Source: Herbinix sp.
GTDB lineage: Bacteria > Bacillota > Clostridia > Lachnospirales > Lachnospiraceae
Assembly: GCA_029240245.1 (NCBI GenBank)
Contig: JARBTJ010000030.1
Coordinates: 1 to 39,845 of the forward strand
Length of the DNA: 39,845 nucleotides
Reading direction: 5' to 3'
Numbering within the stretch: position 1 is the first letter of the stretch; each line of letters opens with the position of its first letter. Below are positions 17,162 to 26,713 of this stretch, piece after piece. Made by a program: the position numbers and the translations under genes. The notes below the pieces were generated by a model. The model was given only the letters and a program-made list of their open reading frames with translations, did not search any database and was not told the DNA's origin.

Positions 17162-19021
17162 ATGCAAAAGTTTAAAAAGCTTATAGTAAGAACCCTGTTG
17201 ATGGTTATGTTATCTTTCAGTATTCCGTCCGTTTTGTCTATGGAACCAATTATGGTTACTGCAGAAGCCGCTACTGCAGCGCCGGCAGTAAAGGTCTCAA
17301 AGAAGACATTATATGTCGGATTTAATACATATAGAGTAGAGTTTAACAATCTATCAAAAAAAGCAGTTGTTACCTATAAATCCAGCAATTCAAAGATTGC
17401 TAAGGTGAACAGTACCGGAACGGTAACCCCAGTTGCTAAGGGAACAGCCACAATTACAGCAACAGTAAAGCAAAATAGTAAAACATATACGCTAAAGGTT
17501 GTTATAACGGTAAATAATCCTTATATCAACCTTACGAAGAAAACAGATTACATAAATACGGAAGAAACCTTTGTGTTTCAAGCTAAGGTGTATGGTTTAA
17601 CCGGTAAGATAGCATGGAGTGTTTCCGATAAAAATATAGCTGCAATCAACTCCGGAGGTCTATTAACTGCCAAAGCAGTCGGAACGGTTACCGTATATGC
17701 AAAAGCCGGAGGGAAAACTGCCGAGTGCAAAGTTTCAATTGGTAATAACCGCATCGGAACGCTTTCCAGGGATATTACGTTATATGATGAGATGACAATC
17801 TGGATTGCCTTGGCGGATGCCAAGGAGGATGAATGGTTAGAAGGTGATACCGGAAGTAAAACCCTGGATATCTTTGATTATACCTTCGGCGAATGGACCG
17901 ATGAGGATAAGATTCCGGTTACACTTACTCCGAAAAAGGTCGGTACTGATACTCTTATCTTAAGATCCTCAGAAACATCGGATGAACTTCATCTTACCAT
18001 TAATGTAGTTGACAAACCAACCAATAGGGCGAAGCTTTCCGCTACTGATATATATGCTCAATGTGTTCCCGCCACCGTTGAGATTACCACACAAAGTGAA
18101 ATCTTCGGTGAGAGTCTTGGTTCCGGATTTTTTATTAAAGACAATATCGTAGTAACGAATCATCATGTAATCCAAGGTTCGGATAAAATCACAGTTACTA
18201 CACAAGATGGTAAAAAAATTGAGGTAAAATACATTCTTGCATATGATGCAAAGTTAGATTTGGCACTTCTTCAAGTCGATAATGATAAAAGCTTATTGAC
18301 ACTAAGTCAGGATGGAGCAATCGGAGGAGAGGATGTTTATGCACTGGGAAGTCCGCTTGGATTAACCGCTACCATAACGGACGGTATTGTATCAACTGCT
18401 TCCAGGGATATTGAAGGTGTGAATTACATCCAGACAGATGCCGCAATTTCACCGGGTAACAGCGGTGGGCCGTTGATTAATGCCTACGGAGAAGTGATTG
18501 GAATTAATACCATGTATCTTGAAAGTGGTCAGAATTTAAATTTTGCTATCAGTGTTTCTGAACTACAGAAGCTTAATACGAATCGGCCAATAGCGGTTAA
18601 GCAATTTTATGATGATTACGTCAGCAAATTGGAAGAAGAGTTTACAAAGAATATCATAATGGAAGATCCGGAGATTAGTCAGGATCCTGATACCTGCCAG
18701 TATGTTCCGTCCTGGAACGGGGTGCAGGGGATAGCTCAACCAACGGAAAACGGAGATTGCTACCGGTTTGAGATGAAAGAATCCGGTACCTTCACCGGTG
18801 CATTTTTTTCAGAAAATTTAACAAATATGCAGAACACCTATATTGAGCTTTATGAATTCAATAAGTATGACACACCCATTGTAACAGCCGAGGAAAGTCC
18901 GGAAGAAATGATGCAATATATCACAATGTATCTGCCCAAAGGCTATTATATCTTATATATATATCTTCCCACTAATTATGTGGGTGAAGATGCCCCTTAT
19001 AACTTTGTTTTGCTTTATTAA
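17162..19021 (+). CDS. Secreted trypsin-like protease with Ig-like (BIG2) repeats
   Basis: 619 residues with an N-terminal signal peptide (basic start, hydrophobic core to about residue 25, AEAATAA cleavage zone). Two bacterial Ig-like BIG2 domains follow (about residues 40-120 and 125-195; IAKVNSTGTVTPVAKGTATITATV is the typical strand pattern). A further beta region extends to about 285. The S1 protease domain of the DegP/HtrA-like type shows histidine in VVTNHHVIQG (~333), aspartate in DAKLDLALLQV (~365) and serine in SPGNSGGPL (~434). The last ~130 residues form an acidic, probably beta-sandwich domain resembling a pre-peptidase C-terminal domain. No PDZ domain and no LPXTG anchor. GAAGGGAG precedes the ATG. 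Substrate unknown. Confidence 0.88.
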   Translation: MQKFKKLIVRTLLMVMLSFSIPSVLSMEPIMVTAEAATAAPAVKVSKKTLYVGFNTYRVEFNNLSKKAVVTYKSSNSKIAKVNSTGTVTPVAKGTATITATVKQNSKTYTLKVVITVNNPYINLTKKTDYINTEETFVFQAKVYGLTGKIAWSVSDKNIAAINSGGLLTAKAVGTVTVYAKAGGKTAECKVSIGNNRIGTLSRDITLYDEMTIWIALADAKEDEWLEGDTGSKTLDIFDYTFGEWTDEDKIPVTLTPKKVGTDTLILRSSETSDELHLTINVVDKPTNRAKLSATDIYAQCVPATVEITTQSEIFGESLGSGFFIKDNIVVTNHHVIQGSDKITVTTQDGKKIEVKYILAYDAKLDLALLQVDNDKSLLTLSQDGAIGGEDVYALGSPLGLTATITDGIVSTASRDIEGVNYIQTDAAISPGNSGGPLINAYGEVIGINTMYLESGQNLNFAISVSELQKLNTNRPIAVKQFYDDYVSKLEEEFTKNIIMEDPEISQDPDTCQYVPSWNGVQGIAQPTENGDCYRFEMKESGTFTGAFFSENLTNMQNTYIELYEFNKYDTPIVTAEESPEEMMQYITMYLPKGYYILYIYLPTNYVGEDAPYNFVLLY

Positions 19022-19077
19022 GAGGTACTGTAGGAAGATATCAATTAAATTAAATATTAATATGAAACATTGTAAAA

Positions 19078-19120
19078 GAGCTGCCTTTACATCAGAGTAC
19101 TGGCAGCTCATTTCTTATTT
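19078..19120. terminator. Bidirectional terminator
   Basis: GAGCTGCC (19078-19085) and GGCAGCTC (19102-19109) form a perfect 8-bp stem. It has ATTTCTTATTT on the plus side and TTTTAC on the minus side. It serves both the protease gene and the convergent VOC gene. Confidence 0.8.
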
Positions 19121-19125
19121 CGTTG

Positions 19126-19545
19126 CTATTCACCATCATCATACATAAACTGCCAGCTAATGCCAAATTTATCGGTTAAAAAACCGTAATATTTACTGAA
19201 GAAGGTTTCCTGTAAATCAGAAAGGACACTTCCGCCTTCTTTTAAGCCCTGAAACCAGTTGGAAATATCTTTTTTGTTGCTGCTTTTGATTACCAAGGTT
19301 ACATTATTACCAGGTATAAAGGGTGTTCCTGGCAGAATATCAGAAAACATGATTTTGCTTTCATTCACGATTAAGAAGGTGTGCATTATCCTGTTTTTCA
19401 TAGTATCAGTGATGGGTAACTCCTGATTTGCCGGAACATCGCCAAAGGTCATAATATGAGGTTTTTCTGTTTGAAAAACCTGGGAATAAAATTCAACTGC
19501 ATCACGGCAGTTACCATCATAATTGATATATACTTCAATAGCCAT
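19126..19545 (-). CDS. PhnB-like VOC-superfamily protein
   Basis: 139 residues of the VOC (glyoxalase/bleomycin-resistance) fold, PhnB subgroup: INYDGNCRDAVEFYSQVFQ at the start, KIMFSDILPG in the middle, YGFLTDKFGISWQF at the end. In this subgroup the last motif usually reads WG.l.DPFGh.W, so the fold is clear but the metal site is only partly conserved. Function is unassigned. AAGGAG precedes the ATG by eight bases. Confidence 0.85.
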   Translation of the reverse strand: MAIEVYINYDGNCRDAVEFYSQVFQTEKPHIMTFGDVPANQELPITDTMKNRIMHTFLIVNESKIMFSDILPGTPFIPGNNVTLVIKSSNKKDISNWFQGLKEGGSVLSDLQETFFSKYYGFLTDKFGISWQFMYDDGE

Positions 19546-19807
19546 CGATGTTACTCCTTTTTGTTATACTTTTGTATGAAATCCAATTCCTAAGGGTATT
19601 ACTTGAGATAGGCATAATCGGTCAGAGGCATCTAAAGCATGTATTTGTGAGGAAGGTACCCATAATAGATACCTTAAGCAAAAATTGCTTAGAAGAATTG
19701 AACCGTTAAAGCATTATACCGTTAATGGATTATACCTATAATATTATTTGTATGCTTCAATGTTTTCATACGAATAATACAGAAGATGATTTATTGAGGT
19801 ATTGGAT
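19546..19807. other. Intergenic spacer with two hairpins
   Basis: No ORF of note. A short hairpin TAAGCAA-AAA-TTGCTTA lies near 19676-19692. A 13-bp stem with one G-T pair lies at 19742-19754/19767-19779 (TATTATTTGTATG with CATACGAATAATA). Neither has a T-run. No function can be assigned. Confidence 0.4.
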
Positions 19808-20335
19808 GAAAACCAAAATAACCCTATTAACCAGTGAAAACGAGGATTAATTCTATTTATCTCTGAAAGCGAGGATTAATTCTATTTAACTCTGAATACG
19901 AGGATTAATTCTATTTAACTCTGGAAACGAGGATTAATTCTATTTAACTCTGAAAACGAGGATTAATTCTATTTAACTCTGAAAACGAGGATTAATTCTA
20001 TTTAACTCTGAAAACGAGGAATAATTCTATTTAACTCCGAAAGCGAGGATTAATTCTATTTAACTCCGAAAGCGAGGATTAATTCTATTTATCTCTGAAA
20101 ACGAGGATTAATTCTATTTAACTCCGAAAGCGAGGATTAATTATATTTAACGCTGAAAACGAGGAATTATTCTATTTATCTCTGAAAGCGAGGATTTATT
20201 CTATTTAACTCTGAAAACGAGGATTAATTCTATTAATCTGAGAAAGCCAGGAATAACAATTTTAACCTGTAAAAACGAAAAATAACGTTATTTATCAGTG
20301 AAAACTAATGGTGAAAACTAATAACCCTATTTACC
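19808..20335. repeat. Tandem array of 29-bp repeats
   Basis: The motif GAAAACGAGG / ATTAATTCTATTTAACTCT repeats without spacers. Seventeen anchors fall exactly 29 bp apart, from 19841 to 20305; the first fourteen carry CGAGGA. The outermost copies have diverged (for example AAAACCAAAATAACCC at the left and AAAACTAATAACCC at the right), while inner copies differ by one to three bases. The unit has stops in all three plus frames, and because 29 is not a multiple of three no frame can pass through; the minus strand is closed too. It is therefore noncoding. The array ends exactly at the -35 of the next gene. Confidence 0.95.
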
Positions 20336-20364
20336 TTGACATTAACAATCAGTGGCATTAAAAT
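20336..20364 (+). promoter_or_regulatory. Promoter of the DUF6530 gene
   Basis: TTGACA (20336-20341), 17-bp spacer and TAAAAT (20359-20364), about 48 bases before the ATG. The 29-bp repeat array directly precedes the -35. Confidence 0.65.
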
Positions 20365-20411
20365 GAATTCTCAGATATAGTAAATTACTAAATTAGTACA
20401 AGGAGGTTTTT

Positions 20412-20891
20412 ATGAATATTCCAACAACGTTAAAACATAAACCGGTCATTCTGTCAGAAAATTATGAAAATGTAGATGGGAGATATGCTTATCAGTCCGA
20501 TGCAAAAGGGTTAAGTTTAGGTTTAGCACAATGGAACGACAGGGGTAAGGTTGATATCTCTGCGAAGGTATGGAGATACACGGGTGAAAAATGGTCCAGA
20601 CAATCGGAGGAATTACCTCTTCATAGAGTACTAGACCTGGCAATCCTGGTTTGCAGGACGAAACAACATTTTCGAGAGGCATACCGATATGAAAAATTAT
20701 ACGATACTGAAAATCCGATCATCGACCGGGTTGGACTTCAGGGAGATGCGATGACAGTAGCCATATGTACGGAAAATGAAAGGATTGATGAGGATATTAA
20801 ATTGTTTTATCAAGCCCTTAGTAATGATGACGAATTGCTTGGCGAGAGACTTAGGACCTTATCGGGTATACTAAAGGAGATGGGTTATTAG
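20412..20891 (+). CDS. DUF6530 family protein
   Basis: 159 residues, soluble, no membrane segment. The sequence matches my recollection of the DUF6530 family, in particular LSLGLAQWNDRGKVDISAKV and LPLHRVLDLAILVCRT; the family has no known function. AAGGAGG precedes the ATG by five bases, and the gene has its own promoter and terminator, so it is monocistronic. Its only special feature is the 29-bp repeat array directly upstream. Confidence 0.75.
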   Translation: MNIPTTLKHKPVILSENYENVDGRYAYQSDAKGLSLGLAQWNDRGKVDISAKVWRYTGEKWSRQSEELPLHRVLDLAILVCRTKQHFREAYRYEKLYDTENPIIDRVGLQGDAMTVAICTENERIDEDIKLFYQALSNDDELLGERLRTLSGILKEMGY

Positions 20892-20936
20892 AGCCGTCAC
20901 AACCGAAAGTATATGAATAATATTAATAGTACAAAT

Positions 20937-20984
20937 AAAAGCTGTAAAAAGATGGTGACAACCCATTATTTTACAGCTTTTTAT
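20937..20984 (+). terminator. Terminator after the DUF6530 gene
   Basis: AAAAGCTGTAAAA (20937-20949) and TTTTACAGCTTTT (20969-20981) form a perfect 13-bp stem running into T residues. Confidence 0.85.
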
Positions 20985-21128
20985 TTATGGCAATTTTCTT
21001 AAAGATTACAGCGAAAAACCAGGCTATCCTATCCCCTAAAAGCAAATAGAGATTTTTTGAGGATAAGATAATACAGTCAATTAGCTTAAAATTAAGCCTT
21101 TCATTCGATTTATATTAATAGACAAGGA

Positions 21129-23006
21129 TTAATATCTCATCGGTATTAAATCAATATAATCCTGTAAAGGTGCATCTCTTAATAAGCATTCAATAATTTT
21201 TCTTCCTAACGGATCTAACTCGGGAGTATTGAATTTAGCAGCTTCTTTTTTGAAGAAATCAACTAAGATGGCAGCACCCTTATCATATCCCTCAGTTCCT
21301 ACTTCTTGCTGTCTTTCCGGTTGCAGGAAGGCTTTTCTGATATATTGGCCATCAACCTTTAAGGACTCCAGACCATATCCTAACAGATTACAACGAGCTT
21401 CCTTCAAATGTTCCTGCTTGAATTTAGCGCTGCCTCTTCTAGCAATATATTCTCTGGCTACCCATTGAGGATTAAAGCTTACCTTATAAACACCGATGTG
21501 TTGGTTAGGGATAAGGACATAACGGGTACTGGAAGAACGTATAATCTGGTCAAGTAACAAATTTGCCTGCTTCACCATTTTACCGGTTGCAAAAGGCCAG
21601 TATGAGCCAACACCTTCACTGATCATGCCTGCGGCGCTTACAATGCTAGGATTGTTATAGCCTCGGGGAGCAACCAGTCTCCACAGCCATGCAAGAGCTG
21701 GCGGAAGAATGTGAAACATACCGAGAATACCATAGGAAGGATTTTCCTTCGTACAGGGTGGTGTTCTAACACCAAAGCTTCGTACATCTACCTCAACCGG
21801 GTCCATAACAATATCAGGAACCAGTCTTCTTGGAAGGATAGCTCTTGGATTCGGGCATGGTGTACCGTCGGAATCAAGGGCGTGCTCCCATACAAGACAA
21901 GTTGCATTAGGAACTCCCTGAATATTTAAGAAAAGGAGAGGCTCCTTCGGTTGGGTAAAGATTTTTTCGTATTGAGGAGAAGTACCATAATTCTTAACAT
22001 GGTCAAGGCGTAAAAACCATCCGTTTTCTGCATCCTGCACCACGAGTTTTTTACTGTCGTTTTGCATTTTCGGGTGACAGAGAGCCATATCATCCGTAAC
22101 CGGACGAAGTTCACAGGATTCGGAAAGATCCAAATAATATTTTTCACCGGTGGTTAGATTCTCACCAAGAACCAGTCTGCCGTCCGCAGCGCGGTGAGCG
22201 GGCTCGATCATTTCACTTTTACCGCCGCCGGAAGCACCCTCATGCATAATAACGATTTCATTATCATAAGGAGTGATTACTTTAACAGTAGAAGCATGTG
22301 CGGTTACCCAACCTTCTCGTTCACCGATATTGAGGAGAACACCGTAGATACCTTTTTTTGCACTAGGTCCGGGATAAAGATTATAGGAAAATACTTCGTG
22401 AACCTCTTCGAGTCTGTTGTGAACAACGATTTGCTTCCCATCAAAATGAGTATGGCGAAACGGGGGTGCGAGATAAACGATTGCTTTTGGATTAAACTGG
22501 TCCGGAACTTCATCAATACTTAAAAAACCTTGTAAATCAGCAAGAGCGCTGGCAAAGAAAGCAGCATTTGCAGGAGCGATGAGTAGTGCGTCATAACCAT
22601 ATTCATAACCGCCGGCTTTGAAAGGCAATATGATTAATTCCTGATTTTTCAACCAATCGAAAGTTTCCTGGCGCAGTTCATTAAAATCTTTTTTATACAG
22701 ATCCTTATACTTAGGTTTATCCGTGTCTAAATCATCACCAATAACTAAACTGTCGGGATCGCGACGGCGCATATAATCTTCCATGTAATTAACAGCTGCG
22801 CCGTTCTTACAACGTGTTACATTTGCTTCCATAACTAAGCCTTTTCCCGGAACCTCATACGATACATCAAAGCTGACTTTACCATCATTGCCTAAAGAAA
22901 GATTAAGTAATTCTTCTCTTGATCTCGGATAAATCGTTTTGCTGCTGCCGGTTATAATACTTTTTACCTCGTCAGTTAAAATGAATTTTGTCAAATATTC
23001 AGCCAT
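21129..23006 (-). CDS. DUF4914 protein with PEPCK/HPr-kinase-like P-loop
   Basis: 625 residues of what I recognise as the DUF4914 family, common in Lachnospiraceae-type genomes and unstudied. A nucleotide-binding P-loop GASGGGKSE lies at residues 257-265, followed by RPVTDDMALCHP. Together these resemble the kinase-1a/2 pattern of PEP carboxykinase and HPr kinase. Upstream are KAIVYLAPPFRHTHFDGKQIVVHNRLEE and other conserved blocks. No membrane segment or signal peptide. AAGGAG lies five bases before the ATG. It follows purE on the same strand, but a terminator-like hairpin separates them. An ATP/GTP-dependent kinase or carboxykinase-like enzyme is the best guess. Confidence 0.8.
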   Translation of the reverse strand: MAEYLTKFILTDEVKSIITGSSKTIYPRSREELLNLSLGNDGKVSFDVSYEVPGKGLVMEANVTRCKNGAAVNYMEDYMRRRDPDSLVIGDDLDTDKPKYKDLYKKDFNELRQETFDWLKNQELIILPFKAGGYEYGYDALLIAPANAAFFASALADLQGFLSIDEVPDQFNPKAIVYLAPPFRHTHFDGKQIVVHNRLEEVHEVFSYNLYPGPSAKKGIYGVLLNIGEREGWVTAHASTVKVITPYDNEIVIMHEGASGGGKSEMIEPAHRAADGRLVLGENLTTGEKYYLDLSESCELRPVTDDMALCHPKMQNDSKKLVVQDAENGWFLRLDHVKNYGTSPQYEKIFTQPKEPLLFLNIQGVPNATCLVWEHALDSDGTPCPNPRAILPRRLVPDIVMDPVEVDVRSFGVRTPPCTKENPSYGILGMFHILPPALAWLWRLVAPRGYNNPSIVSAAGMISEGVGSYWPFATGKMVKQANLLLDQIIRSSSTRYVLIPNQHIGVYKVSFNPQWVAREYIARRGSAKFKQEHLKEARCNLLGYGLESLKVDGQYIRKAFLQPERQQEVGTEGYDKGAAILVDFFKKEAAKFNTPELDPLGRKIIECLLRDAPLQDYIDLIPMRY

Positions 23007-23099
23007 ATTATCTCCTTCTTATGTTATTACCCCAAAACAATCAAAAACAAAAACTCCCATAAATAAATTTCCCATAAAGAATACTTTTCATTAATAATA

Positions 23100-23136
23100 T
23101 ATAGAAAAATATTTAACCTGTTTTTGTTAAATATTT
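23100..23136 (-). terminator. AT-rich terminator after purE
   Basis: AAATATTTAAC (23107-23117) and GTTAAATATTT (23126-23136) form an 11-bp stem. Read on the minus strand it begins at the purE stop codon and runs into TTTTTC. It is AT-rich, so probably leaky. Confidence 0.55.
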
Positions 23137-23629
23137 AATCTAGTTCGGATTGTAATTTTTTGTCTTTTTCCAAAACCTCATTGGCCATATCCGCCTTCAT
23201 CTTCAATAGCTTAGCATCGATATCCGCATTCTCTACACCCAGAATCTGTGCGGCTAAAATACCGGCATTCTCAGCTCCGTCTATGGCTACCGTTGCGACC
23301 GGTATTCCCTTTGGCATCTGTACAGTAGATAGAAGAGCATCTAAACCATCCAAAACAGAGGCTTTAATTGGAATTCCAATGACCGGTAAGGTGGTATGCG
23401 CTGCAATAACTCCAGCTAGATGAGCCGCTTTGCCTGCTGCACATATGATAACACCAAAACCGTTTGCTTTCGCATTTTCTGCAAATTCACATGCCTGTTT
23501 CGGTGTCCTGTGAGCACTGTACACGTGAACTTCGACAGGAATATCAAAGTTTTTCAGGATATGAATGGCACCCTTTACCACTGGAAGGTCACTGTCACTT
23601 CCCATTAGAATAGCTACTTTTTTATTCAT
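23135..23629 (-). CDS. purE: N5-carboxyaminoimidazole ribonucleotide mutase PurE
   Basis: 164 residues, purine biosynthesis. [13 protein letters not shown] (phosphate loop), YSAHRTP with the catalytic histidine and [24 protein letters not shown] mark PurE. The AAHL-type loop fits the class I enzyme, which needs N5-CAIR from PurK; no purK is in the window. AGGAGG lies about six bases before the ATG. It is not in a pur operon here and has its own promoter. Confidence 0.95.
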   Translation of the reverse strand: MNKKVAILMGSDSDLPVVKGAIHILKNFDIPVEVHVYSAHRTPKQACEFAENAKANGFGVIICAAGKAAHLAGVIAAHTTLPVIGIPIKASVLDGLDALLSTVQMPKGIPVATVAIDGAENAGILAAQILGVENADIDAKLLKMKADMANEVLEKDKKLQSELD

Positions 23630-23761
23630 AACGTTCCTCCTATACGAATATAAAAAATACGATATCTGTAGATAAGATATCGAATTACTTTTATTTCACT
23701 GCTAATGATATGAATGATACGATAAATTCCTTGTCAAAATTTCTGATAGGAATTTTAGAAT

Positions 23762-23790
23762 AATATAACTTATTTATGAAGTATTGTCAA
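23762..23790 (-). promoter_or_regulatory. Promoter of purE
   Basis: Minus-strand TTGACA (complement of 23785-23790), 17-bp spacer and TATATT (complement of 23762-23767). It gives a leader of about 125 bases. The leader contains a small hairpin CGATATC/GATATCG (23660-23681). I looked for a purine riboswitch and did not find its core. Confidence 0.7.
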
Positions 23791-23934
23791 TTAAAAGATG
23801 ACCGGAAAGCTCCGAAAAAGCATAAATAATTGAGCTTTAACCGTTTATATAAAGCTACTTTAAGGAATCAGATCTATTTGATAAAGATATTGAACTATTG
23901 TATGTAGGAATAGTAAATCCTTGCATCAAATATG

Positions 23935-23964
23935 TTGCACATTACCGTTAAAATACAGTATAAT
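23935..23964 (+). promoter_or_regulatory. Likely promoter of the GGDEF/HD-GYP gene
   Basis: TTGCAC (23935-23940), 18-bp spacer and TATAAT (23959-23964). The leader would be about 250 bases. I searched it for a c-di-GMP-I riboswitch core and saw none; it is AT-rich with no other clear feature. Confidence 0.45.
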
Positions 23965-24220
23965 ATTCATTATAATGTTATAACAAATTATCATGAATAG
24001 AAAGTATCACTTTGGTTATCTGCTAGCTGACAGATTAATCATTAATTTAACACAAAGATTAAATGGCTTTTTACCTGTAAATAGTGTATTATATCGTATT
24101 ATTGGAGTTCAGTTTGCTGTTATTATAACTGAATTGTTTTTCTGCCACCAAAGAGATATTTTATAACAGATTATAATGAATGATGGATAAAATTACAAAA
24201 GAAATGGAGACAGATGTAGC

Positions 24221-26713
24221 ATGCATTCGAAAAAATTTATTCTACTTGCTGTTATTATTCTTTTAGCAGTTGCTGGTTCTATTTATTTTAAAGTTGCTTG
24301 GGACCAAAATATGAAATCAGAGATGAATCATGCCTTGACCATTGCCAAGACAGCTGAAGTAAGCTTTCAGACAGATGACATCAAACAATTGGAGGCCGAA
24401 GCGGGAGATATCAAAAAAAACGAATACCATCATATTAAAAATAGCCTAATGGAATTTGTTCAAATCAATAACAATGTACGCTTTGCATATGTTTATACAG
24501 TTAAGAATGGTAAAGTATATATGATGGCTGATTCTGAACCTGAGACCTCAGAGGATTATTCGCCGCCCGGACAGGAATATACGGAGGCAGATCAATATGT
24601 CTTTCAGGCTTTTTATGAGGATACCGCAATGATTACGGAGCCTTCTAAAGACCGCTGGGGGAATTGGGTGAGTGTATTAGTTCCTTTGAAGGATCGTGAT
24701 ACAGGAGAAATAATTGCAGTTTTTGGCATAGATTATCCGACAAGTGAATGGAATAAGAACATATTTACAAGATCATTCCAGGCTGTAATTGCGTTTGTTT
24801 GTTTATTAATGTTAATGATAACAATCGTAATTATCCTGGAAAATTATCGTGTATTAAAAGAGGATAAGGATAAACTGGCTGATTTAAACGATAAACTGAG
24901 CGAGCAGGAGGAATTATTCCGGACAGTATTCGAACAATCACCGCTCGGAATATCCTTTGGTAATTACCGCTACAAAATCTCTAATACAAATCGTAAATTT
25001 GAAGAAATCATCGGACGCAAAAGGGAAGAATTAACGGATACCACTTGGATGGAAATAACCCATCCGGATGACATTCAATCCGATTTAGAAAATTATTTGA
25101 AGTTTAAAACCGGTGAAAATAATGGATATACGATGCAAAAGAGATACATCCGCCCGGACAAATCCATAGTATGGGTGAATATGACGATCGCACCGTTGAA
25201 GATAAAAAATGAGGGACATCCGAGCCATATCTGCATTCTGGAGGATATTACGGAACAAAAAAAAGCTGAGCTAAGTCTTAAGGAAAGTGAAAGAACCTAT
25301 GAAATGCTGCTATCCAATCTTCCGGGTATGGCTTATCGATGCAGTTTTGACCGGGATTGGACGATGCAATTCGTTTCGGAGGGCTGTTACAAACTGACCG
25401 GCTATCGGCCGGAAAGCCTTGTTCATAATAAGGATATTGCCTTTAATGAAATCATAAGATCGGAATACCGTAATTATTTGTGGGAAAAATGGGATACGAT
25501 TTTAAAGGAAAAGAAAGTGTTTCGCGATGAATATCCGATTACGACCGCTTCAGGAGAAATCAAATGGGTGTTTGAGCAGGGGCAGGGAGTATATGATAAG
25601 AACGGTGAGGTTAAGGTGATTGAAGGGTTAATCATTGATATATCGGACCGCAAGCAGAGAGAAGATGAAATTCAATATTTAAATTATCACGATGTAATGA
25701 CCGGAGTGTATAACCGAAGATATTTTGAAGAAGAGAAAGTCCGATGTGATAAAGAAAGTATGTATCCGTTATCAGTGATCATCGGCGATATCAACGGATT
25801 AAAGCTGTACAATGATGCACTTGGACATGCTGAGGGTGATAGGCTGATTGTAACCATGGCAGAGATTTTAATGAATTGCTGCAGGGAGGAGGATATTATA
25901 GCCAGAACCGGAGGAGATGAATTCAGTATACTTCTTCCCAGAACCAAGAAAGAAGAGGCAATGAAGATAATCCGACAGATTGGAGCCATCTGCGAAAAAT
26001 ACAAACACAGAATTATGAATGAGGTTTATCACATCAGTATATCATTAGGATGTGCCACCAAAACCAGCGAGGACGAACCTTTTACAGCTGTCATGAAAGA
26101 GGCCGAGGATTATATGTACCGTCATAAGCTCCTTCAGAGTAAGAGTCTTCACAGCTCCATTATATCCTCCATGAAATCAACCTTATATGCCAAGAGCCAG
26201 GAAACCGAGGAGCATGCACAGCGATTGATCGCATTATCAAAAGCAATCGGTATGAGTATGGATTTGTCGGATAACCAGATATACGAGCTGGAGTTGTTAT
26301 CGACGCTACATGATATCGGTAAAATCGGCATCAGTGATACTATTTTAAATAAACCCGGTAAGCTTACGGAGGAAGAATGGGTCTATATGAAAAAGCATCC
26401 TGAAATCGGGTACCGGATCGCAATGACCAATCCCGAGCTGGTTTCCATTGCTAACTATATACTGTCACATCATGAACGATGGGACGGAAACGGTTATCCG
26501 CAACATTTAAAAGGGGAAGATATCCCTCTTCTCTCAAGAATTATTTCGTTAGCAGATTCCTATGACGCAATGATGTCGGACCGACCTTATCGGAAAGCAA
26601 TGACGAAAGAAGCTGCCATGGATGAAATAAAAAAAAACATGGGAACACAATTTGATCCCTTCATTGCAGAGAAGTTTTTAGAAATTTTAAATCATAATGA
26701 TGATTTTACTTGA
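24221..26713 (+). CDS. Membrane PAS-PAS-GGDEF-HD-GYP cyclic-di-GMP protein
   Basis: 830 residues. A first membrane helix (about 5-24) is followed by an extracellular sensor of ~160 residues with Cache-like features (FAYVYTVKNGKVYMMADSE, IIAVFGIDYP). A second helix lies near 187-210, a short coiled coil after it, PAS near 233-350 and a second PAS near 355-480. The GGDEF domain has an intact RTGGDEF (near 564) and an RxxD inhibitory site (REED) five residues before it. The HD-GYP domain has HDIGKIG (near 697) and HHERWDGNGYP (near 757). It therefore carries both synthesis and hydrolysis modules. GGAG is 11 bases before the ATG. It ends at the trp promoter. Confidence 0.92.
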   Translation: MHSKKFILLAVIILLAVAGSIYFKVAWDQNMKSEMNHALTIAKTAEVSFQTDDIKQLEAEAGDIKKNEYHHIKNSLMEFVQINNNVRFAYVYTVKNGKVYMMADSEPETSEDYSPPGQEYTEADQYVFQAFYEDTAMITEPSKDRWGNWVSVLVPLKDRDTGEIIAVFGIDYPTSEWNKNIFTRSFQAVIAFVCLLMLMITIVIILENYRVLKEDKDKLADLNDKLSEQEELFRTVFEQSPLGISFGNYRYKISNTNRKFEEIIGRKREELTDTTWMEITHPDDIQSDLENYLKFKTGENNGYTMQKRYIRPDKSIVWVNMTIAPLKIKNEGHPSHICILEDITEQKKAELSLKESERTYEMLLSNLPGMAYRCSFDRDWTMQFVSEGCYKLTGYRPESLVHNKDIAFNEIIRSEYRNYLWEKWDTILKEKKVFRDEYPITTASGEIKWVFEQGQGVYDKNGEVKVIEGLIIDISDRKQREDEIQYLNYHDVMTGVYNRRYFEEEKVRCDKESMYPLSVIIGDINGLKLYNDALGHAEGDRLIVTMAEILMNCCREEDIIARTGGDEFSILLPRTKKEEAMKIIRQIGAICEKYKHRIMNEVYHISISLGCATKTSEDEPFTAVMKEAEDYMYRHKLLQSKSLHSSIISSMKSTLYAKSQETEEHAQRLIALSKAIGMSMDLSDNQIYELELLSTLHDIGKIGISDTILNKPGKLTEEEWVYMKKHPEIGYRIAMTNPELVSIANYILSHHERWDGNGYPQHLKGEDIPLLSRIISLADSYDAMMSDRPYRKAMTKEAAMDEIKKNMGTQFDPFIAEKFLEILNHNDDFT

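Noticed and set aside
19808..20335. CRISPR array
   Set aside because: The 29-bp units touch each other with no unique spacers, and no cas gene is in the window.
22194..22523. Plus-strand ORF inside the DUF4914 gene
   Set aside because: It is an antisense shadow of a well-conserved coding region, without a ribosome site or recognisable product.
23630..23760. Purine riboswitch before purE
   Set aside because: The leader lacks the conserved three-way junction core; only a small hairpin is present.
23965..24220. c-di-GMP riboswitch before the GGDEF/HD-GYP gene
   Set aside because: No GEMM core sequence was found in the AT-rich leader.
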